Source: Brenneria nigrifluens DSM 30175 = ATCC 13028 (GTDB lineage Bacteria; Pseudomonadota; Gammaproteobacteria; Enterobacterales; Enterobacteriaceae). Taken from it: DNA of 64,000 nucleotides. The stretch covers positions 2,914,001-2,978,000 of the forward strand of contig NZ_CP034036.1 in NCBI RefSeq assembly GCF_005484965.1, read 5' to 3'. A program made the position numbers and the translations under genes. A model generated the notes under the pieces. The model did not search any database. It was not told the origin of the DNA and saw only the letters and a list, made by a program, of their open reading frames with translations. Of this stretch, positions 8,074-17,565 are shown in pieces. Each line of letters opens with the position of its first letter. The stretch's first letter is position 1.

Positions 8074-10215
8074 CTATTCACCCTGTTCTCTGCGCTGTTT
8101 AGCCTTTTCAATCCTATCCAGCTTAATTCCTTGCATGGCTTTATAGAGCGGTGATGTTTGTTGATCGAATTTGAACCTAATAGGAAGCCCGTTATCACCG
8201 TAATACGGACGAACATCATAACCATCGGCGTTTTTCTGATAAACCATAACGGCGTAATCTTGATTTCTTGCGGTGAACATATCGGAAACCAGTAATAACT
8301 CGGTGTCATCTCTCTTTCCACCGAACGATTTTGATTTTAATTCCTGCTTTTCTTTTTCCCATTGGCTATCCATCCAATTCACCGCCCCAGAAACACCAAA
8401 CGCAGCCTCGGGTGCATACTTCATTACCTCCGGGGAACCGTTTATTGAGGTAACGGCCCAAACGTTTTTCACCTGAGCGTTTGTTATAGACTCCGCCCTT
8501 TTCGCATCCCCTCCTGTGAGCGAAAAATTAGCATCATAAATAGCTCGGTAGTCACGCAGGTATTGCTGATTTGACACACCAGGATCTGTTATTGCCGGCG
8601 CGCCAAATGAGGTCAACGATGGTGATATTTCGTTGATATTTTTTTGTGCCGCCCCATCCCTTTCTTTGATGTAGTCCTTATCCCTCAACTTCTGACTGAT
8701 TATTTCTTTCATTCCAGCGCTTTGTTGATAAGTCTGTGTGTATGCCGTATCAACGGCTTTATCGGCGGGTATTCCAGCGTTAGTGTAATCATAAACCGAC
8801 TTGAAGAACGCGGATGTGTCGGCGGGCATAGACGCGACAGCGGCGGGATTATTGTCGAAAAGACCACCGAACATTTTCGCCATAGGAACGGCAATCGACG
8901 GATCTTTTGTTGCGGCCCCCGCATTAAACATTGACTGGACCTGGCTGGGAATGATACCAGTGCGTCTCACTACGCCAGACAGGTTATTAATGCTATTGGT
9001 GTCGTTGTAATCAAACCCTTGCATGTTTTTTTGAAACCAGATATCTACGGCGGCCTGGTTATTTTTATCAGTAGGATCGAGCGGTACACCATCCTTTATT
9101 GATGACTCCACGCGTTGCATAACAGCAATCTGATTTTGCTCTTCCTGATAACGCTGAAATGCAGCGCTTCTTCTTTGTAGGGATTGCCACTGATCAGCGG
9201 TGCCGCCGTTTTTCTCCAGTTCGGTTTTTTGGTTGAGAATGAGGCTCTCAAATGCCTGTGTACCTTCAAGCTTGGCCTGTTTGATCGCCAACTCATCACT
9301 AAGAACTGATTGCGCATAGCTTTGGCTTGTAGTGCCTCTTGTGGTCTGCGATAACGCTGCCCGCATTTCGTCTGTCGGCTCCATACCGTTATCAACAAGC
9401 GACGCATATTCGCTTACTTGCCGAGACGCTAAAGCCTCTCTCCTTGCGGATTCAATCCTCGCCTGGTTTTGTAATTGTAATTGTTGGTTTTGTACCCTAT
9501 TCCATAACTCTATACGTGTATTTGGATCTAACTTATCCAAATACAATCCATCTTCTGAGGTTAAATCATTGTTCAATTGAGATAGCGCGGCTCCGCTGCT
9601 GCTTGCTTTTAAAAAACGCTGCTGCGCCTGATTATACCAATTCTGATCTACCCAGTTTTGGCGAACCTTTGGCCATTGCGCCCCGTAGGCGATCCGGCCC
9701 TGCTCTTCCAGACTGGCGGACATGCCGTTAATCTTCTCAATATCCGCATCTGGGTAGTTGGTCAGTTTTCCAAGCTGGTCGAGCTGGGTGTCAACCTGAT
9801 CCCTGGCCTCTATTTTTAACGCCGTGCGGGCATAACCGCGGGCCGTCGATAACCCATCAGACTCATAACGCTTTAACCCGCCCTCTACGGTCTGCATTTC
9901 TGCGATCCCGAGGCCGGAGAATTGTGGTTTATCCAGTTTACCGACCGCGTCCTGGTAAACCTTTTCCACCTGATCGGCGCGCAATGATCCGTCTTCAACG
10001 CCCTGGCGGATTGATTCATTGACGTCTTTTATTTTTATCTGGTAATCGAGTAAGGATTCGCTGGCGCGCGCACGAACAACGGCGTTAACCTCCTGCTGTA
10101 TTTCCTTTCCCAACCCCTCCACGGCCTGACCAACAGCGCCGGAGTTGCTGACATTAACGCGTGTGGGCTGCGGGTTTGGTGTGAGGTTTCCAAAGTTACC
10201 GGTTGGGATACGCAT
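8074..10215 (-). CDS. Internal virion protein (gp15-like position)
   Basis: This 713-residue, glutamine- and alanine-rich helical protein starts MRIPTGNFGNLTPNP and contains repeated coiled-coil stretches (QQEVNAVVRARASESLL, NRVQNQQLQLQNQARIESARREA). Its size, composition and place between the small core protein and the 1117-residue ejection protein fit the second internal virion protein of T7-like podoviruses. The ATG at 10215 overlaps the upstream stop as TGATG, implying coupling. A GTG one codon earlier is an alternative start. Confidence 0.7.
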   Translation of the reverse strand: MRIPTGNFGNLTPNPQPTRVNVSNSGAVGQAVEGLGKEIQQEVNAVVRARASESLLDYQIKIKDVNESIRQGVEDGSLRADQVEKVYQDAVGKLDKPQFSGLGIAEMQTVEGGLKRYESDGLSTARGYARTALKIEARDQVDTQLDQLGKLTNYPDADIEKINGMSASLEEQGRIAYGAQWPKVRQNWVDQNWYNQAQQRFLKASSSGAALSQLNNDLTSEDGLYLDKLDPNTRIELWNRVQNQQLQLQNQARIESARREALASRQVSEYASLVDNGMEPTDEMRAALSQTTRGTTSQSYAQSVLSDELAIKQAKLEGTQAFESLILNQKTELEKNGGTADQWQSLQRRSAAFQRYQEEQNQIAVMQRVESSIKDGVPLDPTDKNNQAAVDIWFQKNMQGFDYNDTNSINNLSGVVRRTGIIPSQVQSMFNAGAATKDPSIAVPMAKMFGGLFDNNPAAVASMPADTSAFFKSVYDYTNAGIPADKAVDTAYTQTYQQSAGMKEIISQKLRDKDYIKERDGAAQKNINEISPSLTSFGAPAITDPGVSNQQYLRDYRAIYDANFSLTGGDAKRAESITNAQVKNVWAVTSINGSPEVMKYAPEAAFGVSGAVNWMDSQWEKEKQELKSKSFGGKRDDTELLLVSDMFTARNQDYAVMVYQKNADGYDVRPYYGDNGLPIRFKFDQQTSPLYKAMQGIKLDRIEKAKQRREQGE

Positions 10216-10745
10216 CACTTAACCCCCATGTTGGTAAACATGTTATTGGATGAGGTTCCACTGGTGGTGGTTGATGTTGTGTTTGCCGTTGGCCTTTTCC
10301 AGCCTGAATAAGCGGTGCCGCCCGCCTGCAAAAGAGAGCTTCCGGCGCTGATATACCCAGAGGTGGCAGCGTTTTTACCACTGATGCGATCCGCTTGCGC
10401 CTGGGCGTTATACCGGGCGGCGGAATCCTGCCCCCCAAGAATGGTTGTTACCGCGTCCTCTTCCGCATCCCCCACAATATCCGATGTGATGCGCAGCGCG
10501 GTTCCTTCGCCAGTTTCTACGCCTGACGCCGCATAAGAAGCGTTGGCCTGCGCCGCCTGCGCCGCGCCTGCCTTGCGTATCTTCTCCGCCTGTACCCGCG
10601 CTGCTGCCGCAGCCGCGTCCGCATCGGCCTGCGCCTGGTCCGCCTGGTAGTCAGCCATTTTCTTTTGCTGTGCGCCGCTATATGCCGCGCCGCCGGCCGC
10701 CAGAACAGACGCGCCGATCGCCGCAATTTCTACGCCTGTGCACAT
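10215..10745 (-). CDS. Small internal virion protein (gp14-like)
   Basis: This 176-residue protein has an N-terminal hydrophobic alanine/glycine helix (IGASVLAAGGAAYSGA), then an alanine-rich coiled coil (residues of about 30-75). A segment ASGVETGEGTALRI follows, and a low-complexity serine/threonine tail ends the protein. This architecture and its place upstream of the gp15- and gp16-like genes fit the small core protein of podoviral ejection machines. It is tightly packed between the GNAT gene and the next virion gene, so it belongs to the late operon. Confidence 0.7.
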   Translation of the reverse strand: MCTGVEIAAIGASVLAAGGAAYSGAQQKKMADYQADQAQADADAAAAAARVQAEKIRKAGAAQAAQANASYAASGVETGEGTALRITSDIVGDAEEDAVTTILGGQDSAARYNAQAQADRISGKNAATSGYISAGSSLLQAGGTAYSGWKRPTANTTSTTTSGTSSNNMFTNMGVK

Positions 10746-10747
10746 AA

Positions 10748-11194
10748 TTAAACCTCCATCGAGTACAGTAGGCCGGTGCGTTTCAGGCCGAGTTTTTGAT
10801 ACAGATCGCCAGTGCGCTCTTCGTGAACTCCGGTGGTGATTCCCATGCGAATTTCTACCGCGTTATGCCCTTTCGCCCAGCCGATGAATGCTTTCACCAG
10901 CCGATAACCTGCGCTGCCGCCGCGGTGTTCCGCGTCAATGAATACGCCATACTCGAACGCCATGCGGTCATGGGAAAACCAGAACGGCGCGACGCCGCCC
11001 GCCATCCATCCGATGATCTGGCCGCCAGTCTCGGCAACCAGCACCACACCGTACTGTGACGTGATCAACTGATCAGCCAGGCCCGCGCATTTTTCCGCAT
11101 TGAATGATATTTTTTGATAGTTGGATTCCGCGTGCATTCTCATTCCGAGCAAAACCAGCGCCGGAATATCTTCTATCGTTGCGTGCCGTATCAT
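10748..11194 (-). CDS. GNAT-family N-acetyltransferase in the virion module
   Basis: This 148-residue protein has the GNAT fold order: an N-terminal MIRHATIEDIPALVLLG segment, a VVLVAETGGQIIGWMAGG beta hairpin, and the acetyl-CoA loop EHRGGSAGYRLVKAFIGWA at about residues 89-107. It would transfer an acetyl group from acetyl-CoA to an amine, but the substrate is unknown. Such genes occur in the tail/core operon of some T7-like and BPP-1-like podoviruses. It follows the tail gene by 2 bp and precedes the core gene by 2 bp, so it is built into the late operon rather than inserted as a separate unit. Confidence 0.8.
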   Translation of the reverse strand: MIRHATIEDIPALVLLGMRMHAESNYQKISFNAEKCAGLADQLITSQYGVVLVAETGGQIIGWMAGGVAPFWFSHDRMAFEYGVFIDAEHRGGSAGYRLVKAFIGWAKGHNAVEIRMGITTGVHEERTGDLYQKLGLKRTGLLYSMEV

Positions 11195-11196
11195 GC

Positions 11197-13173
11197 TTAA
11201 CCCCCGTTACTGGTAAAGGTGGTGATGATCGCCAGCAGATGAAACGGCAGTGGCTGCCGCTGCTGGATAAGTAAGGAGTCCTCGCCTTTTTCCCATCCGA
11301 GTTTTCCCCAAAAGTGATCGCCGGTAAAAAGCGGTGCCGGCTGGTCGAGGATTTTGGTCCCAAACTGGCGAAAGGGGATTACCTGCCCGTTACACTCGGC
11401 ACCGGTGGTTTCAAGAAATCGCATAACAACTTCACTGGTCCGCTTCTTGGCGTTCTGCGTGGTGCCCTCCGTTGTGGCAACCTCGGGCGTGAGGGTTTCG
11501 ATGGACGTGTCATAATGCAATCCGATCTCGACTGATTTTGCTGGGCGCGGCAGCGTCACTTCTCCTCCGCTAACAACTTGTTGGGGCATAACGCTACCGT
11601 CCGCCACTATATCAACTGTTTTCCCCTCGATATGCTCGAGACCAGCCCACGCGGTCGCCCCGTCCTGGCTGGTGCCGGTAACGGATGAATCTGTGTTCAG
11701 GTTAATATCGAGCAATTCGACATAGCGCACCGTTTCACCGCCGATTTGGCGACGAACAATTACATATACCGCGTCGTCTGTCTCTGATGGGATTGAGGCC
11801 ACCGATTCGAAATAACCGTCAGTTACCTGGCGTGACCAGGCAATCACATCCTGCCCGCGATCAACGGACATAGTTACCAGGACGCCATCGTTGCGGACCA
11901 TCCAGATAAATGAGTCCGGTTGCTGCTGGTATGCCATTTCCGTGATGCCGCTTTCAGTAATATGCTCGGACAAAATCGACATATCATTGGCCGAATAAGC
12001 GACATAACTATCGGGATCGTATGCCACGGCAAACAGTTTTCTGCCGGCACGCTGCACGAACATGATTTCAGTGCCTACACGCACTGGTCTAATGTTGTTG
12101 CAGCCATAAGGGCTTGGGTTTTTAACAGAGATATTGGTTGGCGTAATGGCCGCATCACTGCCGGCGGTCAGAGTGAATTCCCCGCCGTATGTCAGCGCGA
12201 TGAGTGTGTTCATTTGCGCCAGGTGCACGATTGGGTTTATCTGGTCGGACGAAACTGTAAACGACATGGCGTCATCGTCTTCACTGCCAATCTCAAAGCT
12301 GAGATAAGAACCTGTTTCGCTAAACCATACCGTTTGCGGATAGCTCGGAGAGCCGGCAAAAACCAGCCGCTGCTGGTAGAACGTCACAGACCCCGGATAA
12401 CCCAGCTCTTCCGACCAAACACTATCTTCTCGCGTCCAAGCGCCAGGCGATGCCGATTGCGTGGCGCTGAGATCTGAACGAATTACGCCGGTGGCAACCT
12501 GAGCGCTGGTTACGCTTTCTATCAGGACCAAACCGCTATTGATGCGAACATAGGATCCAACATCTTCCGCGACCCATCCATCACCAGTAAATGCCGTGCC
12601 GGCCTCATCGTCATACAGTGTCAGCGTTATTGATGAGCCGACAAACTCTTTTGCTGACGGTGTGCACCATTTTTCCGGCGTATCTCGGATTTCATCGAAT
12701 GGACGGACGATAAATGGCGCCGCGTCCAGGATCCAGTTTGTTTGGCCCAGCCGCTGCAGTCGGAACGGGGCAACTTCCTGGTGAACCAGAAACATCGTGT
12801 CGGCGCTTTGAACAAATCGCACCTCTTCCAGATCTTCTGACAGGTAGGGGCTCTCGATTTCATACGGCGTATTGTCGTCGTTAACGATCTGCGCGCCGTT
12901 TTGATAAAAACGAACATACCCGTCGCCGAATTCAAGCATATAGGCCTGAGAGCGGTTGAACACGAACGGAATTAGACGGGATTTTTTATCAGCGAACTTT
13001 GTTGCGGCACAAAACCGGGTGCCTGGCCGGCGCATCACTCCGCCATGAATAACGCACACGGCATTTTCTATGCGCTTTGCGCCGTTGGCATAGCGGGCAA
13101 TATCAACGCGTCCCATTAGTCGAGGGGAAATTTCCCCGGCGGTGAAGTTGGTTTTTATCAGGTTGGCGCGCAC
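11197..13173 (-). CDS. Tail tubular protein B-like (tail nozzle)
   Basis: This 658-residue protein starts at a GTG with an AGGTTTTAACC leader. The opening (RANLIKTNFTAGEISPRLMGR, then YANGAKRIENAVC and HGGVMRRPGTRF) is characteristic of podoviral tail nozzle proteins of the T7 gp12 and P22 gp10 type, which form the distal tail tube. The long beta-rich body and QRLVFAGSPSYPQTVWFS agree with that. It lies directly after the gp11-like gene, as expected for the two tubular tail proteins. Confidence 0.85.
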   Translation of the reverse strand: MRANLIKTNFTAGEISPRLMGRVDIARYANGAKRIENAVCVIHGGVMRRPGTRFCAATKFADKKSRLIPFVFNRSQAYMLEFGDGYVRFYQNGAQIVNDDNTPYEIESPYLSEDLEEVRFVQSADTMFLVHQEVAPFRLQRLGQTNWILDAAPFIVRPFDEIRDTPEKWCTPSAKEFVGSSITLTLYDDEAGTAFTGDGWVAEDVGSYVRINSGLVLIESVTSAQVATGVIRSDLSATQSASPGAWTREDSVWSEELGYPGSVTFYQQRLVFAGSPSYPQTVWFSETGSYLSFEIGSEDDDAMSFTVSSDQINPIVHLAQMNTLIALTYGGEFTLTAGSDAAITPTNISVKNPSPYGCNNIRPVRVGTEIMFVQRAGRKLFAVAYDPDSYVAYSANDMSILSEHITESGITEMAYQQQPDSFIWMVRNDGVLVTMSVDRGQDVIAWSRQVTDGYFESVASIPSETDDAVYVIVRRQIGGETVRYVELLDINLNTDSSVTGTSQDGATAWAGLEHIEGKTVDIVADGSVMPQQVVSGGEVTLPRPAKSVEIGLHYDTSIETLTPEVATTEGTTQNAKKRTSEVVMRFLETTGAECNGQVIPFRQFGTKILDQPAPLFTGDHFWGKLGWEKGEDSLLIQQRQPLPFHLLAIITTFTSNGG

Positions 13174-13175
13174 GG

Positions 13176-13739
13176 TTAAAACCTCGCTTCATACGTGGGG
13201 TAACCGCCCAGCTCTTCCGGCGGATCTTCCTGACCGTCAATGGCTTTGGCTTGCCGCAGCAAATATGCAGCTTCCTGGGTCAGCGTGTCGCGCAAGCTGG
13301 CCGACGCAGTGACCGCATATGCCAGCTTTGCCGCCATTGTGGCTTCTGCCAGCCCCACCAGCGCCGCATCCCATGTAGACTCATCATCATTGCGGTAGAT
13401 GTATCGCAGTTCGATAACGTTGATATTCGCAAGAAGCTTTCGCCCCTCAATGCGATAACGGATATCGTCGCACTCACCACCCACTGACAAGATCCGCAGC
13501 AGGTTACCCGGCAACGGGAACTGATACGCAAAGCCAAACTCTGGCGGCGTGCTGGATGGCGAAAGGATGGTGCGCTTTATCGCGCAGTTCCAGGGGTGTT
13601 TTCGCAGCAAATCGTCGCGAACAGTGGGGTAAATATTCGAACACAGCCTGGCATGGTCAGTGGCTTCATCAAAGCTATTGATGGGATGCGCGCCGAGCGC
13701 CAGGAGTGCGTTTGAACAGATAGAAATACTGGAAGCCAT
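13176..13739 (-). CDS. Tail tubular protein A-like (adaptor)
   Basis: This 187-residue protein starts at the ATG preceded by AAAGG (MASSISICSNALLALG). The motif order CSNALLALGAHPINSF, then IYPTVRDDLLRKHPWNCAIKR, then FAYQFPLPGNLLRIL is typical of gp11-like head-to-tail adaptor proteins. These join the portal ring to the nozzle. A terminator lies between it and the capsid gene upstream. The next gene begins 2 bp after its stop. Confidence 0.85.
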   Translation of the reverse strand: MASSISICSNALLALGAHPINSFDEATDHARLCSNIYPTVRDDLLRKHPWNCAIKRTILSPSSTPPEFGFAYQFPLPGNLLRILSVGGECDDIRYRIEGRKLLANINVIELRYIYRNDDESTWDAALVGLAEATMAAKLAYAVTASASLRDTLTQEAAYLLRQAKAIDGQEDPPEELGGYPTYEARF

Positions 13740-13753
13740 GGCAGTACCTTTAG

Positions 13754-13779
13754 ACAAAAAGGCCGGGTGTTACCCCGGC
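13754..13779 (-). terminator. Terminator after the capsid gene
   Basis: On the minus strand GCCGGG and CCCGGC pair around a short loop and are followed by CTTTTTG, 14 nt after the capsid stop. This placement resembles the T7 terminator after gene 10, which lowers expression of tail genes relative to capsid. Confidence 0.75.
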
Positions 13780-13792
13780 AAAGGCGCAGGCA

Positions 13793-14698
13793 TTAAGCGA
13801 CGAAATCGATCGCGACAACCTTGCTTTCATTGGCGCGGCCCGCACCGTAGGAAGCATCGACCGAAATCTGAATGGTGTTGTTCTTATCGCGGCGCGGGCC
13901 GATATCGGTGTTGTATTCTGCACCGGTACCGAAATGCACGGCAGACTTCGCCCAGGCGGCGGCCGTCTTCGTGGTAACACCTTCCGTGGTAACGGAATCC
14001 AGCGCCTCATAGGCCAACCATTTGAAGCCCAGCCAGTTGCCCGCCAGCGCACCTTCCTGCAACATTTTGACTGCCATGAAATCCGCACTGGTCAGCGTGG
14101 TGTCGCTCAGGATCTGCGTCAGCATGTCGGCGTTGTACGTGATGTACAAATCCTCGCCGTTCTGCTCGTCACACTCGTTGCGCCGGAACATCGCCTTAGC
14201 CGCAATAAGCTTGGCCTTGGTCAACCCCGTACCGCCGGCAACAATTTTTTGCGATGCCGGCAGGACAACGTTGGTATACGCGCCGTTGTTTTCCGTCTTA
14301 CGCGGTACCGCATCCAGCAGCGCGCGATAAATAACGGAGTCCTTGCGGCGGTTGGCGGCGGCCAACGTCAGTTGCAAATACGGCCCTTGCGGGTCAGCAA
14401 TCAGTTTCCGCAGGTCGCGCTTTTCTACCGGAACGAACACGCCGTAATCAGCCATCAGGGCGTTACGGGTACCAGCTTCCGGCACATCCCAAACGGTGTC
14501 ACCGAAACGCGTGGTGATGGCGTTCATTTCGATGGTGCCCATATCGTTGATTGTGAACGATGCACCGGTGATTTTCCCGCGATCATGTACAGCGCCCTGC
14601 AGGCGAGAATCTTTCTGACCTGCAGAAATTTCAAAACTGTCATGAAACTGCTGCACAAACGCCGCTGTGATCATGTTTTTATTGGCATCAAAAGCCAT
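13793..14698 (-). CDS. Major capsid protein
   Basis: This 301-residue protein starts at the ATG at 14698 (MAFDANKNMITAAFVQQF) behind a GGAG ribosome site; an upstream GTG is possible. Features include an early QGAVHDRGKITG segment, WDVPEAGTRNALMADYGVFV, and TLAAANRRKDSVIYRALLD. These resemble capsid proteins of podoviruses with a BPP-1/P22-unrelated HK97-type fold. It lies between the scaffold and the tubular tail genes. It is flanked on both sides by terminators and has two hairpin elements upstream, so it appears to have its own expression control, as expected for the most abundant virion protein. Confidence 0.8.
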   Translation of the reverse strand: MAFDANKNMITAAFVQQFHDSFEISAGQKDSRLQGAVHDRGKITGASFTINDMGTIEMNAITTRFGDTVWDVPEAGTRNALMADYGVFVPVEKRDLRKLIADPQGPYLQLTLAAANRRKDSVIYRALLDAVPRKTENNGAYTNVVLPASQKIVAGGTGLTKAKLIAAKAMFRRNECDEQNGEDLYITYNADMLTQILSDTTLTSADFMAVKMLQEGALAGNWLGFKWLAYEALDSVTTEGVTTKTAAAWAKSAVHFGTGAEYNTDIGPRRDKNNTIQISVDASYGAGRANESKVVAIDFVA

Positions 14699-14732
14699 GA
14701 TATACACTCCACTAAATGATTCGCCGGCGGGG

Positions 14733-14748
14733 TATCGGTTTCCCGGCC
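14733..14748 (-). repeat. GGAAACCGACC hairpin, degenerate copy C
   Basis: The minus strand reads GGCCGG-GAAA-CCGATA: loop and inner stem are kept and outer pairs are lost. It lies 35 nt before the capsid start codon. Confidence 0.4.
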
Positions 14749-14842
14749 CTCTTACGCTGTCCGCCTGGCGCTTACGGCAGCGTGGAATTCAGGTATCCGG
14801 CTACCACGCCGGGCTGGTGGAGAGATTTTCATTTATGTGTGC

Positions 14843-14858
14843 GGTCGGTTTCCCGACC
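14843..14858 (-). repeat. GGAAACCGACC hairpin, copy D
   Basis: This is a perfect copy on the minus strand, between the scaffold-gene terminator and the capsid gene and about 145 nt before the capsid start. With copy C the capsid leader carries two elements. Confidence 0.75.
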
Positions 14859-14862
14859 AAAT

Positions 14863-14887
14863 AAAAAAGCCAGCGGTTAGGCCGGCT
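14863..14887 (-). terminator. Terminator after the scaffold gene
   Basis: On the minus strand AGCCGGC pairs with GCTGGCT (one G:U) and is followed by six T residues. The palindrome GTGACATGTCAC lies just before it, at 14893-14904. Confidence 0.65.
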
Positions 14888-14908
14888 CTGGTGTGACATG
14901 TCACGCTA

Positions 14909-15733
14909 TTACGCCACCGGCGATTCGCCGTAGGTTTTTGCGTAGTAGGCCCGAACGCGCGCGGACACTTTTTCGTGGTCGGCGTGTTTCGGGTCCGTAT
15001 AGGCTTCCGTCTTCATTAGGTCGCGTATGCTTTGCTGTTCTTCCAGATTGACTTCACCACCGGCCGGCGAATCTTCCTGCATTTCCTTGCCGACTTTAGC
15101 CAGCATGCGGATAACCAGCGGGTTATTCCCGATTTCGTTTATTTTTCCCTGGTCGGCGGGATCCGCCAGAGATTGAAAGGCACGGTAAGCAAGCCCGATG
15201 TTTTGCTTAAATTCCGCGTCGGTCTTCCAGACTTCCTTAAGCGCGGTCGTGGCTGCTTCCTGATCCAGTGCTGCGGCACCGTTGACCAGGTCTGGCGCCC
15301 GCTGCATATATTCACCCAGGATAAAGCTCATCTGATCGTTGGTGATGCCCTTGGCGTGAGCGGATTTAAGAAACCCTTGCATTTCAGGGTCGGCCTTGAA
15401 TTCGTCCCAATTAAAACCTTCGGCCTCTACCGTTGGTGCGTACTCATCAGCCGTTTTCGGCGGCGCGTCGCCGCTACCCAGCCGTTTTTCCAGGTGCGTG
15501 TAAGATTCCGCCAGTTTGCGGGCTGAGCCCTCAACGTTGAGTTTCCCGTCTTCGCCCACAACCCTGAATTTTTCAGGTACCCAATCAGCCTCGCCCGGCT
15601 GCCCTGCGGCGCCGGCACCAAGCAAAGAAGTTTCGTTACCAGCACCTTCACCAGCAGAACTACCAGCATCGCCATTACCCCCTGCATCTGCGCCTGCGTC
15701 GGCATTCATGAACGGATAGTTAAATTTCCACAT
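14909..15733 (-). CDS. Capsid scaffolding protein (probable)
   Basis: This 274-residue acidic protein has a glycine/alanine-rich N terminus (GADAGGNGDAGSSAGEG), then WVPEKFRV, then a helical charged body with LAESYTHLEKRLGSGD and EGFNWDEFKADPEMQGFLKSA. The layout matches the gp9-type scaffold of T7-like phages, and the gene precedes the capsid gene as expected. The start overlaps the end of the Bbp19-like gene by 14 bp. It has no enzymatic motif. Confidence 0.75.
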   Translation of the reverse strand: MWKFNYPFMNADAGADAGGNGDAGSSAGEGAGNETSLLGAGAAGQPGEADWVPEKFRVVGEDGKLNVEGSARKLAESYTHLEKRLGSGDAPPKTADEYAPTVEAEGFNWDEFKADPEMQGFLKSAHAKGITNDQMSFILGEYMQRAPDLVNGAAALDQEAATTALKEVWKTDAEFKQNIGLAYRAFQSLADPADQGKINEIGNNPLVIRMLAKVGKEMQEDSPAGGEVNLEEQQSIRDLMKTEAYTDPKHADHEKVSARVRAYYAKTYGESPVA

Positions 15734-15950
15734 CGTCGTTTACTCCATCAGCCTGATTCAACCTACGTAAAATAAAATCGAGCACGTTACGCTGCCCGGC
15801 GTTAAAGCATGTCTGCCGGTCGCCCTCCGGCCCGCCTTTCACAAAAACAGAGCCACCAAACCGGCTGGTTAACTCGGCGAGGACTTCCGGCCCGCCCGGC
15901 GTCTCCTCAAAAATTCGTTTATAGTCCTCTGGACGCACCGGTTTAATCAT
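15720..15950 (-). CDS. Bbp19-like small virion-module protein
   Basis: This 76-residue protein has the sequence order YKRIFEETPGGPEVLAELTSRFGG, an EGDRQTCFNAGQRNVLDFIL helix, and a short acidic tail. This is the pattern of the Bbp19 family found next to the portal gene in Bordetella phage BPP-1 and relatives; its function is unknown. Its start overlaps the portal stop as ATGA. It is the main reason I compare the morphogenesis module with BPP-1 rather than with T7 alone. Confidence 0.7.
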   Translation of the reverse strand: MIKPVRPEDYKRIFEETPGGPEVLAELTSRFGGSVFVKGGPEGDRQTCFNAGQRNVLDFILRRLNQADGVNDDVEI

Positions 15951-17563
15951 TGTCCGCCACCCGCCATTTGCTGAACGATTGCCGTTCCCGCCTCTTTGCC
16001 CGCTGCGCTAGCGGCTTCCTGTCCTGCCTGTGCCATCAGTTGCTGCTGCTGCGCCTGCGCTCTCTGGTCGCGTAGCGTTGCCACATCATCGGCGCTGCGC
16101 ATGACCCTCGCCGGCACGCCGAGCGCATCAGAAATAACGCGGGTTGCCTGGTCCGTGTCCACCAGGTCGGTTACCTGCGGGTTAATCTGGGCGAGTTGGG
16201 CGATATTGACGGCCATGCGTTCAATGGCTGTGACGTCCTCCAGCTTTTGAGCGCGCGCCAGCGGTGAGATATAGCGAACGTTGAAGTTTGCGTGGTGCAT
16301 ACTTTCTGGCATCGGCGGGAATGCGCCGGCGCGGAATGCGATACCGAAGCAGCGCTCAACCAGTGGCTGCAGATATTCAGCCTGGAATCGGCCATATACC
16401 GGGCCCAGCAGTTGTCGAATGAGTGCGACGCGTACATGAACCTCTGTAGCCGTCATTGCCGGGCCGTTCTGCGGCTGGAGCTGGTCAGCCATCAGGATTT
16501 TTCGTATCTGCGCCTGCAGGCGTTCCTCGGCAGTAAACGCGACGTTGAAGTCGGCGCCAGTCAGTAGCGGTTTCATGCTGTCAGTGCTGTTCGCTACGAT
16601 GATCCGCCGCGGGCCAACTTTGACGGTCCTGGGGTTCAGTACGCCGTCATCTTCCGCTATCCACATGCCGGAGATAGCCAAATCCTGCGCGGCCTTTTCC
16701 ATGCGCTTAATTTCGTTCAGCTCTTTGCAGTCCGGCAGCGCGTCATAGACGGGGCCGACGCCGTAGGGATTGCCCGGGATTTTCATCCAGCGCGGAACGG
16801 CCACCGGGAATTCATGATAACCAGACTCGCGATCAATTTTCTTTTCCGCCACTTCAATGTGATATGAAGCGAAGCGCATGTTTTTTGCCAGACGCGCATC
16901 AACAACGTAGCTTTCGCGTGGAAAGATGGCGTGAATAAAATCAAATTTGGTATCAGGCTTTTTCTTCACCTCATCCCTGATTTTGTCGCTAACCCTGTCC
17001 TCGCCAAATTCTTTTACGGCCTGCTCCGCGGATAACTGATAACAGCGATAAACCGTGTCAACGATCCCGTCGCGCCGGCTTGACGTTGCATAAACTTGCG
17101 GCAGTGGCCACTGCTGAAATGTGTAGCCGCCATCCTCCCGATCCTCATCGATATACAGCGCGAACCAGCCAGCGCACACAACGTCGAGGCACGATTCGTA
17201 CGCTTCCGCATCAAAATTCGCGGCGTGAATATTTTCCCACACCAGAGTTGCGCAGATGGACAGCCAGGCCTTTTGGTCGTCAGTTAATCCCTCGCTGCCT
17301 AAATCGAGCCATTGCGCGTTAGCAGGCGTCATGCCGGACATGAGGGCCGACGCAAGAATACGTGTGCTATCAGTGGCGGTACCGTCCAGCAGCTTCGCTA
17401 TCTTTGAGCGCCCGCTCTGCGCGTCCAGCACATCAGAAGAGAAGCCAGCGCCGCGTAGCGGATAGGTGTAGTCATAGCACTCGCGCCACACTGATTCATT
17501 CGGTGAGCGAATGGCTTTCAATGAGTCCACGCGCTTAATCAGCTTTGCGGCTGTCTCATCCAT
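15947..17563 (-). CDS. Portal (head-tail connector) protein
   Basis: This 538-residue protein starts MDETAAKLIKRVDSL. It carries the podoviral portal signatures WRECYDYTYPL near residue 27, TRILASALMSGMTPANAQW, NPYGVGPVYDALPDCKELN and MTATEVHVRVALIRQLLGPVYGRFQAEYL. The portal ring occupies one capsid vertex and is the channel for DNA. The C-terminal 60 residues are glutamine/alanine-rich. It overlaps the Bbp19-like gene by 4 bp and is preceded by a small alanine-rich virion gene 2 bp upstream. Confidence 0.9.
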   Translation of the reverse strand: MDETAAKLIKRVDSLKAIRSPNESVWRECYDYTYPLRGAGFSSDVLDAQSGRSKIAKLLDGTATDSTRILASALMSGMTPANAQWLDLGSEGLTDDQKAWLSICATLVWENIHAANFDAEAYESCLDVVCAGWFALYIDEDREDGGYTFQQWPLPQVYATSSRRDGIVDTVYRCYQLSAEQAVKEFGEDRVSDKIRDEVKKKPDTKFDFIHAIFPRESYVVDARLAKNMRFASYHIEVAEKKIDRESGYHEFPVAVPRWMKIPGNPYGVGPVYDALPDCKELNEIKRMEKAAQDLAISGMWIAEDDGVLNPRTVKVGPRRIIVANSTDSMKPLLTGADFNVAFTAEERLQAQIRKILMADQLQPQNGPAMTATEVHVRVALIRQLLGPVYGRFQAEYLQPLVERCFGIAFRAGAFPPMPESMHHANFNVRYISPLARAQKLEDVTAIERMAVNIAQLAQINPQVTDLVDTDQATRVISDALGVPARVMRSADDVATLRDQRAQAQQQQLMAQAGQEAASAAGKEAGTAIVQQMAGGGQ

Positions 17564-17565
17564 CG